A stretch of 64,000 bases of DNA from Cochleicola gelatinilyticus (lineage in GTDB: Bacteria; Bacteroidota; Bacteroidia; Flavobacteriales; Flavobacteriaceae). Position 1 is the stretch's first letter. Each line of letters starts with the position of its first letter. The notes beneath the pieces were generated by a model. It saw only the letters and a program-made list of their open reading frames with translations. It was not told where the DNA came from and did no database searches. Positions 40,901-49,094 of the stretch are shown in pieces. Location of the stretch: the NCBI RefSeq assembly GCF_001637325.1, contig NZ_LRXL01000026.1:1-64000 (forward strand). The letters are read 5' to 3'. A program made the position numbers and the translations under genes.

Positions 40901-43545
40901 GAACCAATTGTATGTTTTCAATTCCAGATTATACTCCACTCGCCAATGCAGTAGATAATTGTGGAAGCACTACCCTTACACAAACTCCTGCTATTGGTAC
41001 ACAAGTCGGATTAGGAACAACCGAAATTACTTTAACAGCAAGCGATGGAACCAACCAATCTACGTGCACATTTACTATTGAGGTACACGACACCACTCCT
41101 CCCATAGCTTCATGTGTAGCTCCTTTCTCAGTATCCTTAGATGCCGATGGAGTAGCCACAATTTCTGCTTCAGATATACATAATAATTCTACAGATAATT
41201 GTGAGCTAGCTACAGTTTCAATAGATATCACAGAATTTAACTGCGATTCAGTGGGAGAAAATACCATAACGCTAACGGCAACCGATAGCTCTGGAAATAC
41301 AAGTATATGTACTACAATTGTTACGGTGGAAGATCCTTTATTTGCGTGTAATGAACCTCCAGTTGCAATTTGTGAACCTATTGTTACCTCAGCCGATGAA
41401 AACTGTGTAGCAACGGCAAGTGCAGAAGATTTTAATAATGGCTCTTACGACCCTGAAGGCGCATCACTAACCTATTCTATACTGCCTGAAGGTCCTTATG
41501 GCTTAGGCATAACTCAAGTTACTCTTACTGTAAGTGATGGCGTAGAAACTGCTAGCTGTGAAACCACAATTACAGTAAATGATACCACTCCTCCAACAAT
41601 TACATGTCCAGAAGATCAAAATGAAACCGCAGCTACCGACTGCTCTTTTATACTACCTGATTATACTTCCCTCGCCGTGGCAACAGATAATTGTGGAATT
41701 TCTGAAATTAGTCAAGTGCCAGCTCCGGGTACAATACTTAGTGTAGGAACTACCGAAATACTTTTAATAGCAAACGACGGGAGCAATTCGTCGCAATGTA
41801 CTTTCAACCTAATAATTACAGATGCGACCCCACCCGTGGCTTCCTGCCAAGATATTTTTATCACCTTAGATGCTACGGGGGAAGCCACTGTAGATGCAGC
41901 ACAGATCGACAACGGTAGTTATGATAGCTGTAGTGCTATTACGATGGAACTAGATCAAACGGTTTTCGACTGTAGTACTATTGGAGAGAATACAGTAGTA
42001 CTAACAGTAACCGATGCAAGTGGAAACAGTACTACGTGTGAAGCAACTGTAACTGTTGAAGACACCACACCACCAATTCTTGTTTGCACCAATACAACCC
42101 TATTTTTAGACGAGTTTGGGAATGCGATTCTTTCTGAAACCGATGTGATTACCACACTAGAAGATAATTGTAGCATTGGCTCCACATCTATTAGCCCAAC
42201 ACAATTTACGTGTGAAAATATAGGAGACAATGAAGTGCTTATAATTACTCAAGACGCAAACGGAAATGCAACCGAATGCACTGCCATAGTTACCGTATTG
42301 GATGAAGTTCCTCCAACAGTATTTTGTTCTAACATAACGATTGAATTGGATGCTTTGGGAACTGCTTCCATCACAGCTACCGACTTAGATGCAACAAGCA
42401 GTGATAATTGCGAAATTGCAGAACTCACTATCGACACAACTACATTTTCCTGTGATGATCTAGGAGAAAATTCCGTAGTACTTACAGGCATCGACACTTC
42501 CGGAAATACATCACAATGTACTGCAACTGTAACCGTGATCGACACAATTTTACCACAAGCTGTTTGCCAAAATATATCTGTAGCGCTAGATCAAAACGGC
42601 AGTGCTACTATTGATGCTTTTCAAATTGACGGTGGAAGTACCGACAATTGTGAAATAGCCGCTATTGAAATAAATCAGAATAATTTTGGATGTGATGACA
42701 TTGGAGAGAACGAGGTTGTATTTACAGTTACCGACGCTAGCGGAAATACGAGTACCTGCACAGCTATTGTTACAGTCACACAAACTACAGCAACCCCGCA
42801 GGCGATATGCCAAAATATCACAGTATTCTTGAACGATTCTGGAATTGCTACGATCACCCCTAACGACCTTAATAATGGTTCTGTATTTAATGCGTGTGAA
42901 AGTACTATGTCAGTAAATATTGACACCTTCAACTGTAGCGATATAGGCAATCCCGTACCAGTTATGTTTACCGTTAGTAATGGCAATGGAAATAGTGATT
43001 CGTGTATTGCAATGGTAGAAGTGATTGATGCGATGGCGCCAAGTATTCAGTGCCCTTCAGAATCGCTCGTAATTTATGGCGTTGAACCTTTCCCGTTACC
43101 AAATATGATTGTAGATAGTATGATTACCATTACAGACAATTGTACTCCATCTGAATTCATGACTGTTACTCAGAGCCCTCCAGTGGGGACCAACCTGCAA
43201 TTGGGAGAGCTACCCGTCACCATTACCATTACCGATGCATATGGCAACGAAACAACGTGCGATGTTACTGTCGATTTGCAACGCCCTCCCTTAAATATTA
43301 GTCTGGATGCATTACGTATAGATCCCAATCCAGCAGATGAGTTTATATGGTTACGAAATCCGAACAATGTTTCTCTTGAAGGAGCAAAACTTTTTGATGT
43401 ACACGGCAGACTCTTACGCGAATACGATTTAAGTTCGGTACTCACAGACCAACGAATGAGTATTTCAGGATTGGCAGGAGCAACATATTTTCTCGTCGTT
43501 ACTAATGGAGCACTAAACGTAACTTTCTCGGTGGTGAAGTATTAA
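34966..43545 (+). CDS. Giant surface protein: two DUF285 (BspA-like) modules, FN3-like, HYR array, T9SS sorting domain
   Basis: 2859 residues, extracellular by inference. The ATG at 34966 or the one three codons later opens a signal peptide (about 1-28). A PKD-like segment (about 75-140, SIDWGDG) leads to about 15 DUF285 repeats (about 181-561; consensus W-DVSNVT-M--MF-NA--FNQPLN, about 25 residues each). Then come an FN3-like domain (607-703), a second PKD-like segment (708-812), about 22 DUF285 repeats (826-1385), three FN3-like domains (1425-1721) and about 13 HYR-like Cys-paired units (1725-2771). It ends with a type A sorting domain (2775-2859: DALRIDPNPADEFIW ... SVVKY). DUF285/BspA proteins are adhesins in several bacteria; binding here is inferred. 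Confidence 0.9.
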   Translation: MIFMNRKIPLFIFFLLVTINCLQAHTLENTFPLTNAVSKSISSVNRPLLYCDANTYKSVSNTNFTPLAGEFETIWNTSLPGPSLDTDITIPTNPAFSYNYSIDWGDGTNDTNVTGDISHSYASPGIYTVKISGTFPAIYFNIAGDRQKIIEITSWGMIEWQSMENAFFGCTNLNFDAIDSPNLSQVTSLKNMFRNTNLFNGILNNWNVSTITDISGMFMNANTFNRPLDNWNTGNVTDMSDTFNNAQNFNEPLDNWNTGSVTSMARMFRFAFDFNQNINTWNVGNVTDMEEMFYLGLNFNTPLNSWDVSNVENMSEMFSNSQFMQPLDSWDVGNVIDMSSMFAYCPFNQPIGNWDVSKVTDMSRMFAGNYAFNQPINPWDVSSVITMQEMFMGSTSTLTIFNQPLDQWDVGAVENMQGMFRSSSFNQPINNWTVSNVTTMEDMFNRALNFNQSLSSWDVSNVTSSADMFNNASVFDQPLNTWNVASVIDMQGMFRNASAFNQSLNTWDVSSVTRMDMMFSSASVFNQNLGIWTVENVSNMTNMLDNSGLSEENYNNTLIGWASQNLQNNVVLGADTLLYCDGRFARQDIIDTYNWSINDDIINCDFVLCTPFISPIDGDTNVPADFNLVWEEVPVATGYRLTVTKDTGGTVTTVVDNVNVGNITVYDFPTDFAPGDIVTALVIPFNSEGPAENCETISFTIVAPWHSSPESFKLTYDTSIVYGGSSSTNQLEINVNSNFTYDFSIDWGDGQFNNNVSSDIRHTYDAPGIYTIAIIGTYPTHSDGYNTSDYRKLLTIDQWGTIAWQSMLRSFIRCENMTYNATDIPDLSQVTNMSEMFRQAEMFNGSINSWVVSNVTNMSGMFSEAESFNQPLNEWDVSNVTDISYMFERALLFNQPLSDWDVSNVTSMENTFDGFIFDMAFNQPLNSWNVSNVTNMAYMFRRNVDFNQPLNTWQVANVTDMNNMFNASGFNQNIENWNVSNVTNMGAMFSSAQSFDQPLAEWDTSNVTNMSSMFNNTTNFNQPIDNWDVSSVLYMNNMFRNAQSFNQPLNSWDVSSVINTSAMFQSTVLFNQNINSWNVSRVTNMKSMFESAENFDQPLSDWDVNSVVDMSSMFENAQVFNQPIQDWNVSAVATMASMFQDAQLFDQPIGNWDVSSVTLMNSMFEDAQVFNQNINPWNVASVTTMQEMFKNAAVYNQPLESWNTGEVLTTEEMFRGASLFNQNIEPWNVSFVTTTEGMFQEATAFNQPLNSWNIASVTTTERMFKGAIVFDQFINDWNTRGITTMEEMFDRAQQFNQPLENWRVADVQNMNRMFRDAASFNQDLNAWNIGNVSMRAMFQNTDTYDQYLGDWNISQVSDMANMLDNSALSRTNYDNTLIAWSEQSLTSGITLGAFGVPYCDALEERQSMIDAFGWNIVGDVLDCPIPECTQLISPLDGAIDVPVNTNLTWEPTLFARGYRLTVRVDPGNITIVNNETIINETSYEFATDFSGGETVYVTITPFNGSGDALPCPEESFIIVDDATPTLPECTNLTTPLDGETDVVINTDLSWNPIANADGYRINIGISPSGTQIENNVDVGNVTTYDLPNDLPENTTIYVTVIPYNEVGSALNCAEETFITETIPTPPECTTLTNPLDGAVDVPITTDLSWNPVPNATGYLLIVGTTSGGNEIVTNLDVGNVTTYDIPVDLPENRLIYVTIIPYNDIGDATECAEESFRTEIPSNVIALCTDYSADLDANGTVTIQPEDVDGGSSDPDGPVTLSLDTDTFTCENIGDNTVILSVTDTDGNTATCTAVVTIRDTIAPEIVCPENQIGSIDSTCLFTIPDYTLEATATDNCAMPIIVQDPVPGSTVGAGITVITITATDGTNTSSCSFTLDVDGTSFPEITCPEDQTGTLNDACEFIVPDYTSLATASNTCDGTVPTLSQDPAPGTSIASETTITLTATDPDGDTSTCSFQVTVMDVIAPQISCPPLQDESAGTNCMFSIPDYTPLANAVDNCGSTTLTQTPAIGTQVGLGTTEITLTASDGTNQSTCTFTIEVHDTTPPIASCVAPFSVSLDADGVATISASDIHNNSTDNCELATVSIDITEFNCDSVGENTITLTATDSSGNTSICTTIVTVEDPLFACNEPPVAICEPIVTSADENCVATASAEDFNNGSYDPEGASLTYSILPEGPYGLGITQVTLTVSDGVETASCETTITVNDTTPPTITCPEDQNETAATDCSFILPDYTSLAVATDNCGISEISQVPAPGTILSVGTTEILLIANDGSNSSQCTFNLIITDATPPVASCQDIFITLDATGEATVDAAQIDNGSYDSCSAITMELDQTVFDCSTIGENTVVLTVTDASGNSTTCEATVTVEDTTPPILVCTNTTLFLDEFGNAILSETDVITTLEDNCSIGSTSISPTQFTCENIGDNEVLIITQDANGNATECTAIVTVLDEVPPTVFCSNITIELDALGTASITATDLDATSSDNCEIAELTIDTTTFSCDDLGENSVVLTGIDTSGNTSQCTATVTVIDTILPQAVCQNISVALDQNGSATIDAFQIDGGSTDNCEIAAIEINQNNFGCDDIGENEVVFTVTDASGNTSTCTAIVTVTQTTATPQAICQNITVFLNDSGIATITPNDLNNGSVFNACESTMSVNIDTFNCSDIGNPVPVMFTVSNGNGNSDSCIAMVEVIDAMAPSIQCPSESLVIYGVEPFPLPNMIVDSMITITDNCTPSEFMTVTQSPPVGTNLQLGELPVTITITDAYGNETTCDVTVDLQRPPLNISLDALRIDPNPADEFIWLRNPNNVSLEGAKLFDVHGRLLREYDLSSVLTDQRMSISGLAGATYFLVVTNGALNVTFSVVKY
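35521..36660 (+). repeat. First block of DUF285 coding repeats
   Basis: About 15 in-frame units of roughly 75 bases encoding the pattern W(D/N)VSNVTDM--MF--A--FNQPL(N/D). Copies are diverged in DNA, so it is an old array. Not CRISPR, since units are coding and no unique spacers exist. Confidence 0.85.
37445..39120 (+). repeat. Second block of DUF285 coding repeats
   Basis: About 22 units of the same 25-residue pattern as the first block, followed by the same closing segment (NMLDNS-LS--NY-NTLI-W). The closing segments and the flanking PKD-like and Cys/FN3-like parts show that the two blocks come from a duplicated module. Confidence 0.85.
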
Positions 43546-43554
43546 TAATTTCTT

Positions 43555-43589
43555 CGGAAAGAATTTAGATACGTACTACATTCTTTCCG
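43555..43589. other. Hairpin between the giant gene and argS
   Basis: CGGAAAGAAT (43555-43564) and ATTCTTTCCG (43580-43589) pair over 10 bp with a 15-base loop that contains the argS stop codon. No T run on either side, so it is not a classical terminator, but it lies where converging transcripts meet. Confidence 0.45.
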
Positions 43590-45375
43590 GAACGTTAATT
43601 CCTAACAAACCAAAAGCAGTTTTTAGTACCGCTGCTACGGCTTTGGCTAGTTGAATTCTAAACTGTTTCTCCGCTTCCGAATCTGCGGCTAATATGGATA
43701 CATTCTGATAAAAAGAATTGAATTCTTTCACCAGATCGTACGTATAATTTGCAATAACCGCAGGACTGTACTGTTCTGCCGCCAATTGAATCACATCTGG
43801 AAATTGCTGAAGCAGTTTTAACACCTCTTTTTCCTTCTCATGAAGTGTAAACCCTTCTAACGAAAGGTCTGCAATGGTTCTTGCTCCCGATTGCTCTTCG
43901 GCTTTGCGTAAAATAGATTGAATTCGCGCGTAGGTATATTGAATAAACGGTCCTGTATTTCCTTGAAAATCGACACTCTCTTCGGGATTAAAGAGAATTC
44001 GTTTCTTAGGATCGATCTTTAAGATATAATACTTTAAAGCTCCTAATCCGATGGTTCGGAACAACTCTTCCTTTTCAGTTTCATTAAAATCATCGATCTT
44101 ACCTAACTCTTCGCTAATCTCACGAGCGGTTTGTGCCATTTCTTCAATAAGATCGTCTGCATCCACTACGGTTCCTTCCCTACTTTTCATTTTTCCAGAA
44201 GGGAGATCGACCATTCCGTAACTTAGGTGGTGTAAATTCTTTGCCCAGCTGTAGCCTAATTTTTTCAGAATTAAAAACAACACTTTAAAATGATAATCTT
44301 GCTCGTTCCCTACCGTATAGATCATTGCACCCACATCAGGCAAATCTTTTGAGCGTTGAATCGCAGTCCCGATATCTTGTGTCATGTACACCGCGGTACC
44401 ATCACTTCGCAACACTAATTTTTCATCTAAACCTTCGTCGGTTAAATCGCACCACACCGAACCGTCATCTTTTTTATAAAAAACGCCGTTTTTAAGTCCT
44501 TCTTCAATATTATCTTTTCCTAATAAATACGTCTCACTTTCATAATAATAACTGTCAAAATCCACCCCGATTGCTTCATACGTTTTTGCGAATCCGTCGT
44601 ACACCCAGCCGTTCATTTTACTCCAAAGTGCTACCGTCTCAGTATCACCCGCTTCCCATTTCCGAAGCATTTCTTGCGCTTCCGTTAATAAAGGAGCTTC
44701 CGCTTTGGCTTCATCTTCCGTTTTTCCTTCCGATTGTAATTGAGCTACCTGTTTCTTGTATTCTTGATCGAATTTTACATAATAATTCCCAACAAGTTTA
44801 TCTCCTTTCAGACCTGAAGACGCAGGGGTTTCTTCGTTTCCGAAGCGTTTCCACGCCAACATACTTTTACAAATATGAATACCACGGTCGTTAATAATCT
44901 GGGTTTTATAGGTTTTCTTTCCCGAAGCTTTTACAATTTCCGCTACCGAATATCCTAATAAAATATTTCGAACGTGCCCTAAATGCAAGGGTTTGTTAGT
45001 ATTTGGAGAAGAGTATTCTACCAATACAGCATCGTTGGTTTGCGGGACCTTTCCGAAGTTAGAAAAATTAGCGACATTTTTAAAAAAGGAAAGAAAATAA
45101 GCATCGCTTAACACAAGATTTAAAAATCCTTTCACAACATTAAATCGTTCTACCTCGTCTACATGTTCTACTAAATACGTTCCGATTGCCTCACCTATTT
45201 GCACAGGATTTCCTTTTACTACTCGTAACATTGGGAACACCACAACGGTTGTATCTCCTTCAAATTCTTTACGAGTTGTTTGAAATTCAACGCTTTCTAA
45301 ATGGGCGTCGTAAAGTTCTGTAACAGCATTTTTTATGGCTTCGGAAAGTGTTTCCTGTAATTGAGCTATAGACAT
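43576..45375 (-). CDS. argS: Arginyl-tRNA synthetase
   Basis: Charges tRNA-Arg. 599 residues, class I. The N-terminal additional domain carries the usual start (MSIAQLQETLSEAI), HIGH motif region is SPNTNKPLHLGHVRN, and the KMSKS counterpart is MKSREGTVVD, typical for ArgRS that lack a canonical KMSKS. The C-terminal DALR domain ends LGINVPERM. Its promoter is at 45476-45483. Confidence 0.97.
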   Translation of the reverse strand: MSIAQLQETLSEAIKNAVTELYDAHLESVEFQTTRKEFEGDTTVVVFPMLRVVKGNPVQIGEAIGTYLVEHVDEVERFNVVKGFLNLVLSDAYFLSFFKNVANFSNFGKVPQTNDAVLVEYSSPNTNKPLHLGHVRNILLGYSVAEIVKASGKKTYKTQIINDRGIHICKSMLAWKRFGNEETPASSGLKGDKLVGNYYVKFDQEYKKQVAQLQSEGKTEDEAKAEAPLLTEAQEMLRKWEAGDTETVALWSKMNGWVYDGFAKTYEAIGVDFDSYYYESETYLLGKDNIEEGLKNGVFYKKDDGSVWCDLTDEGLDEKLVLRSDGTAVYMTQDIGTAIQRSKDLPDVGAMIYTVGNEQDYHFKVLFLILKKLGYSWAKNLHHLSYGMVDLPSGKMKSREGTVVDADDLIEEMAQTAREISEELGKIDDFNETEKEELFRTIGLGALKYYILKIDPKKRILFNPEESVDFQGNTGPFIQYTYARIQSILRKAEEQSGARTIADLSLEGFTLHEKEKEVLKLLQQFPDVIQLAAEQYSPAVIANYTYDLVKEFNSFYQNVSILAADSEAEKQFRIQLAKAVAAVLKTAFGLLGINVPERM

Positions 45376-45475
45376 AGGTTCAAATTTGTGATCGTGTGTA
45401 ACTTAAAATAAATTGTCTTGTTCTCTTCTGAACAAGTTGCGATAAGAAGGCACGTACACACCTTTTATGCGAGTG

Positions 45476-45483
45476 CAAAGATA
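45476..45483 (-). promoter_or_regulatory. Promoter -7 box for argS (TATCTTTG)
   Basis: Exact TAnnTTTG on the minus strand, about 100 bases before the argS ATG. It lies inside the upstream extension of the neighbouring plus-strand frame, which argues against translating that extension. Confidence 0.55.
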
Positions 45484-45518
45484 CAAGAATTTGGACGTAT
45501 CGTTTCTTTGAAAATCGG

Positions 45519-45526
45519 TATCTTTA
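45519..45526 (+). promoter_or_regulatory. Possible promoter -7 box, divergent from argS
   Basis: TATCTTTA, one base off TAnnTTTG, 15 bases before the ATG at 45541. A TTTG at 45490-45493 is 25 bases away, slightly long for a -33 box. Confidence 0.4.
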
Positions 45527-45540
45527 AAAGAAAACTTTAC

Positions 45541-45972
45541 ATGCTCCTCAACGTATCGTATAACAATAAGCAAATTAGAGATAAAATAGATCAGGAAGTA
45601 GGAAAGCCATTTACACTTGCCGAACGAATTAAACGCCGTGGTATTGGTTCTCCAAAATTAATTATTACTGAAACTAGCATCCACATTAACAACCTGCTAA
45701 TTTTAGATAGCAATAGAAATCAGTGCAATATAGAAATGAGACCTAATGGTATTATTGTGGGTTTTCGTTCCCTGTTAGAAAGTTATGCGCTGGTAATACC
45801 TTATTACAAATTAGTAATATACAAAGGTAGAGCAGCAGAATATTCAATTTATCGCGACACTTATTTTATTAAAATTGAAGCAAGACCGAATGATAAAGCT
45901 ATCCATAATTTTATGAATAAAGTTCTTACTGCTAAATCTGAAGCAGCGCCTACCCCACTTGAAGATTTGTAA
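45541..45972 (+). CDS. Uncharacterised flavobacterial protein
   Basis: 143 residues, no signal or membrane segment. The frame stays open 41 codons upstream, but that part covers the argS promoter and has no family look; the ATG at 45541 (MLLNVSYNNKQ) is used. The region LIITETSIHINNLLILD through AEYSIYRDTYFIKIEA appears strand-rich, with pairs of aromatic and hydrophobic residues. No family recognised. Its stop abuts the stop of the converging gene with no gap. Confidence 0.72.
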   Translation: MLLNVSYNNKQIRDKIDQEVGKPFTLAERIKRRGIGSPKLIITETSIHINNLLILDSNRNQCNIEMRPNGIIVGFRSLLESYALVIPYYKLVIYKGRAAEYSIYRDTYFIKIEARPNDKAIHNFMNKVLTAKSEAAPTPLEDL

Positions 45973-46179
45973 CTAACGTCGGTTTTTAAGATACGCCCCA
46001 GCGACTAGTGCCAATACTCCTAAACCAATCATTCCCAGTGTCTGATTGCTTAATCCTTCTTTCGCCGAAACTTCTAGAGGTCCTATGTCGAGTACTTCTT
46101 GTGGAACAAATGCATTATACAATCCGAGTACGATAAGAACAACTCCTGCGATAATAAGCACTAATTTTAAAACCTTCAT
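45973..46179 (-). CDS. Small membrane protein with two transmembrane segments
   Basis: 68 residues: helix 1 (VLKLVLIIAGVVLIVLGLYNAF), a polar loop with acidic residues, helix 2 (TLGMIGLGVLALVAGAYL) and a basic tail KNRR. The layout resembles the 61-residue protein at 19438-19623 and DUF3185-type proteins. Function unknown. A TATCTTTC at 46203-46210 is a weak promoter. Confidence 0.7.
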   Translation of the reverse strand: MKVLKLVLIIAGVVLIVLGLYNAFVPQEVLDIGPLEVSAKEGLSNQTLGMIGLGVLALVAGAYLKNRR

Positions 46180-46277
46180 GGGTTAGTGTTTTGGTTAGCT
46201 GTGAAAGATACTAAAATAGCTCATACAGCCTTCGTCATCTTAACGACAATTTAACCTAGTGTTTAACAAAAACAAAT

Positions 46278-46285
46278 TATCTTTA
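46278..46285 (+). promoter_or_regulatory. Possible promoter -7 box
   Basis: TATCTTTA, one base off TAnnTTTG. It lies downstream of the GTG at 46259 and 16 bases before the TTG at 46301, so it favours the later start. Confidence 0.4.
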
Positions 46286-46300
46286 AACAAAACTAGACCA

Positions 46301-47731
46301 TTGAAAATTTTACTTACCGGAGCGAACGGATATATTGGAATGCGATTGCTTCCCTTACTCATTGAACAGGGACATGAAGTAGTTTGTTCTGTACGGAATG
46401 CAAATAGATTGTCAGTTGACCCTGAACTTAGAAAAAAGATCGAAGTAGTTGAGATTGATTTTCTGGATGATCCCGATCCGGAAATACTCCCAAACGATAT
46501 TGATGCTGCGTACTATTTAATTCACTCTATGTCTGCCAGCACCTCAGATTTTGACGAAAAGGAGGAGACCTCGGTACGTAATTTCAATGCATATATTAAG
46601 CATACACAATGCAAGCAAGTGATCTATTTAGGCGGAATTGTGAATCAAGAAAACCTTTCGAAACATTTATGGTCGCGTAAAAATGTTGAGGATATTTTAT
46701 ATGAAAGTAAAGCAAATGTAACTGTACTACGGGCCGCCATTATTGTAGGTTCGGGCAGTGCATCATTCGAAATTATTCGGGATCTGTGCGAGAAACTTCC
46801 GGTCATGATCACTCCGAAATGGGTAAAAACGAAGTGTCAGCCCATTGCGATTCGAGATGTACTCACTTATTTAACAGGTGTTTTGGGAAATAAATCCTGC
46901 TATAACGAGTCGTTCGATGTGGGCGGGCCAAATATTCTCACATACAAACAAATGATGCAGGAATATTCGAAAGTCCGGAATTTAAAACTTTATATTTTCG
47001 ATGTTCCGTTTATGTCGCCTAAACTTTCCTCGTACTGGTTGTACTTTGTTACTTCAACCTCTTATAAGCTTGCGCTGAATTTGGTTGATAGTATGCGTAT
47101 AGAAGTAATAACTAAAGATAAACGATTGCAGGAAATCTTAAATGTTACTCCGATATCATATCGTGAATCGATCGAGCTCGCTTTTAAAAAGATCAAACAA
47201 AATCAAGTAGTTTCAAGTTGGAAAGATTCTATGGTAAGTGGTCGTTTTAGAAAAGACCTTCGTAGATACGTTGAAGTTCCCGATCATGGGTGCTTAAAAG
47301 ATGTTCAGAAAATAAAATTAACTAATCCCGAACAAGCACTACATAATATTTGGTCGATCGGTGGAAAACGAGGCTGGTATTATGGAAACACATTGTGGAA
47401 ATTTAGAGGGTATTTAGACAAACTATTTGGCGGCGTGGGATTGCGCCGTGGACGAACACATCCTTCTAAAATTTACGAAGGCGATTCTTTAGATTTTTGG
47501 CGGGTAATTTTAGCAGACAAAAATGAACGTAGGTTATTATTATTTGCTGAAATGAGAGTTCCAGGAGAAGCGTGGTTGGAGTTTAAGATTGATAAAGACA
47601 ATGTCTTATACCAAACCGCTACTTTTAGACCTAAAGGACTTTGGGGTCGTTTATATTGGTATACGATGCTTCCATTTCATTACTTTATTTTTGGAGGAAT
47701 GATTCGAAATATTGCTAAATCGTCATCGTAG
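46301..47731 (+). CDS. NAD(P)-binding SDR protein with DUF2867 domain
   Basis: 476 residues from the preferred TTG start (MKILLTGANGYIG); a GTG at 46259 would add 14 residues. The N-terminal half is an atypical short-chain dehydrogenase/NmrA-like Rossmann domain (TGANGYIG near 6-13, IYLGGIVN, LRAAIIVGSGS). From about residue 310 on is a DUF2867-type region ending in YWYTMLPFHYFIFGGM. Such fusions are common in Bacteroidota and of unknown reaction. Neither start is ATG, so the 5' end is the weak point. Confidence 0.8.
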   Translation: MKILLTGANGYIGMRLLPLLIEQGHEVVCSVRNANRLSVDPELRKKIEVVEIDFLDDPDPEILPNDIDAAYYLIHSMSASTSDFDEKEETSVRNFNAYIKHTQCKQVIYLGGIVNQENLSKHLWSRKNVEDILYESKANVTVLRAAIIVGSGSASFEIIRDLCEKLPVMITPKWVKTKCQPIAIRDVLTYLTGVLGNKSCYNESFDVGGPNILTYKQMMQEYSKVRNLKLYIFDVPFMSPKLSSYWLYFVTSTSYKLALNLVDSMRIEVITKDKRLQEILNVTPISYRESIELAFKKIKQNQVVSSWKDSMVSGRFRKDLRRYVEVPDHGCLKDVQKIKLTNPEQALHNIWSIGGKRGWYYGNTLWKFRGYLDKLFGGVGLRRGRTHPSKIYEGDSLDFWRVILADKNERRLLLFAEMRVPGEAWLEFKIDKDNVLYQTATFRPKGLWGRLYWYTMLPFHYFIFGGMIRNIAKSSS

Positions 47732-47772
47732 TTTTAAAAATGTGACTTAAAAAATAATGATATTTTCTGCTT

Positions 47773-48705
47773 TTATTTCTTCGGAAGAAAAACCTCAGCC
47801 ATCATACAACGGGCACTCCCTCCTCCACACGTTTCGATGGTAGTAAGGTCACTGCTTAAAATAGCACAGTGTTTTTCTATTGCTGCAATTTGCCCTGCAT
47901 CTAAACTATTATGAGCAGCGGCACTCATTACGAGGTATTTTTTATCGGTTCCTTGTACCTGAAGCATATTACCTGCGAACTGATGCATTTGTGCTTCAGA
48001 AATTGTGATGATCTCTTTTCCACTTTCTTTTAAATGATGCACTACATTTTTCTTCTCCTGTTTGTCATCTATTGTATCGAGACAAATTACACAGAAAGCT
48101 TCTGCGAGACACATCATAACATTCGTATGATAGATTGGTTTTCGCTTCCCATCAACGGTTTGATTTGCAGTAAATATTACTGGCATGCTATCAAAATCCT
48201 CACAAAACTCAATAATTAGCTCCTCATCGGCACGCGCAGATAAAGCACAATATACTTTATCATGAACGCGATCCATTAGAATACTCCCTGTACCTTCTAA
48301 AAATAAATCCTCTTCTTCGGCAGCTGTATAGTCTATAATATTTTTAATTTCAAAGCCTTCTTCCTCCAATCGCATAAACACTTCTTCGCGACGTTCTCTT
48401 CGGCGATTTACTGCAAACATAGGGTACACAACAACATCTCCATTCTCGTGAAAACTCACCCAATTATTTGGAAAGATAGAATCGGGTGTATCCATTTTAA
48501 GATCATCATTTTCAACAATAACGTTTACACCTACGTTTCTAAGTTTTTCCACAAAAGCATCGAACTCCTCTTGTGCCTTTGCATTGATCTCTGCATTTTT
48601 AATATTGAGATCTTCTTGGAAATAGTTGTTTACCGCCGTCTCTTCGTTCATACGAAAACCTACGGGGCGAATCATTAAAATTGTATTGGTTATCTGTTTG
48701 TTCAA
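47773..48705 (-). CDS. ctlX: Citrulline utilization hydrolase CtlX-like (pentein fold)
   Basis: 310 residues of the arginine deiminase/amidinotransferase superfamily. NTILMIRPVGFRMNEETAVNN at the N-terminus and the catalytic Cys near the end (SARCMMAEVF, Cys300) match CtlX. The frame reaches a TTG at 48726, but that codon is inside the -7 box at 48724-48731; the TTG at 48705 gives the family-like start MNKQITNTILM. An ATG at 48675 is a third option. CtlX acts on citrulline in Francisella; the role here is by analogy. Next to another pentein-fold gene. Confidence 0.8.
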   Translation of the reverse strand: MNKQITNTILMIRPVGFRMNEETAVNNYFQEDLNIKNAEINAKAQEEFDAFVEKLRNVGVNVIVENDDLKMDTPDSIFPNNWVSFHENGDVVVYPMFAVNRRRERREEVFMRLEEEGFEIKNIIDYTAAEEEDLFLEGTGSILMDRVHDKVYCALSARADEELIIEFCEDFDSMPVIFTANQTVDGKRKPIYHTNVMMCLAEAFCVICLDTIDDKQEKKNVVHHLKESGKEIITISEAQMHQFAGNMLQVQGTDKKYLVMSAAAHNSLDAGQIAAIEKHCAILSSDLTTIETCGGGSARCMMAEVFLPKK

Positions 48706-49094
48706 GAGCTTCAAATTTTGGCTCAAATGTAAGATAAAATTTGCTGAAGTTTCAACATCGAATGCTTTGTAAAATTAATTTTATTTGGATTTTTTTAAAA
48801 ACTTTAATTCTGAACTTTCAGAAAGAAGAAAATAGATTACTTAGGGTTTCGTTTTAATATTATCAAACATAATAATAGCCTATTAAATCAAAGTGAATCT
48901 ATGTATCTACACAAGTGTCGAATAAATACCAAACTTTATATTTATTGAGGATTTTAATACAAACCACAGTGTAGTATTCAACTTGCTGGCAGCTATTTTA
49001 ATACAAAAATTACAGTTTGAGTTTTAAAGTATAGGTTTAAGCTCTCTATAATAATAGACAAAAGTCAATAAAAAATTTTCAGTGATTTCTATAA
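48706..49094. other. Intergenic region upstream of ctlX
   Basis: About 390 AT-rich bases. It holds the ctlX promoter box (48724-48731). No tRNA, coding frame or convincing terminator for the DDAH-like gene is visible; only short weak hairpins. Confidence 0.55.
48724..48731 (-). promoter_or_regulatory. Promoter -7 box for ctlX (TACATTTG)
   Basis: Exact TAnnTTTG on the minus strand. It overlaps the TTG that would otherwise be the first codon and so argues for a later start. Confidence 0.5.

Noticed and set aside
46259-46300. GTG start of the SDR/DUF2867 gene
   Set aside because: Possible, but a -7-like box lies after it and family proteins start just before TGANGYIG, so the TTG at 46301 was preferred.
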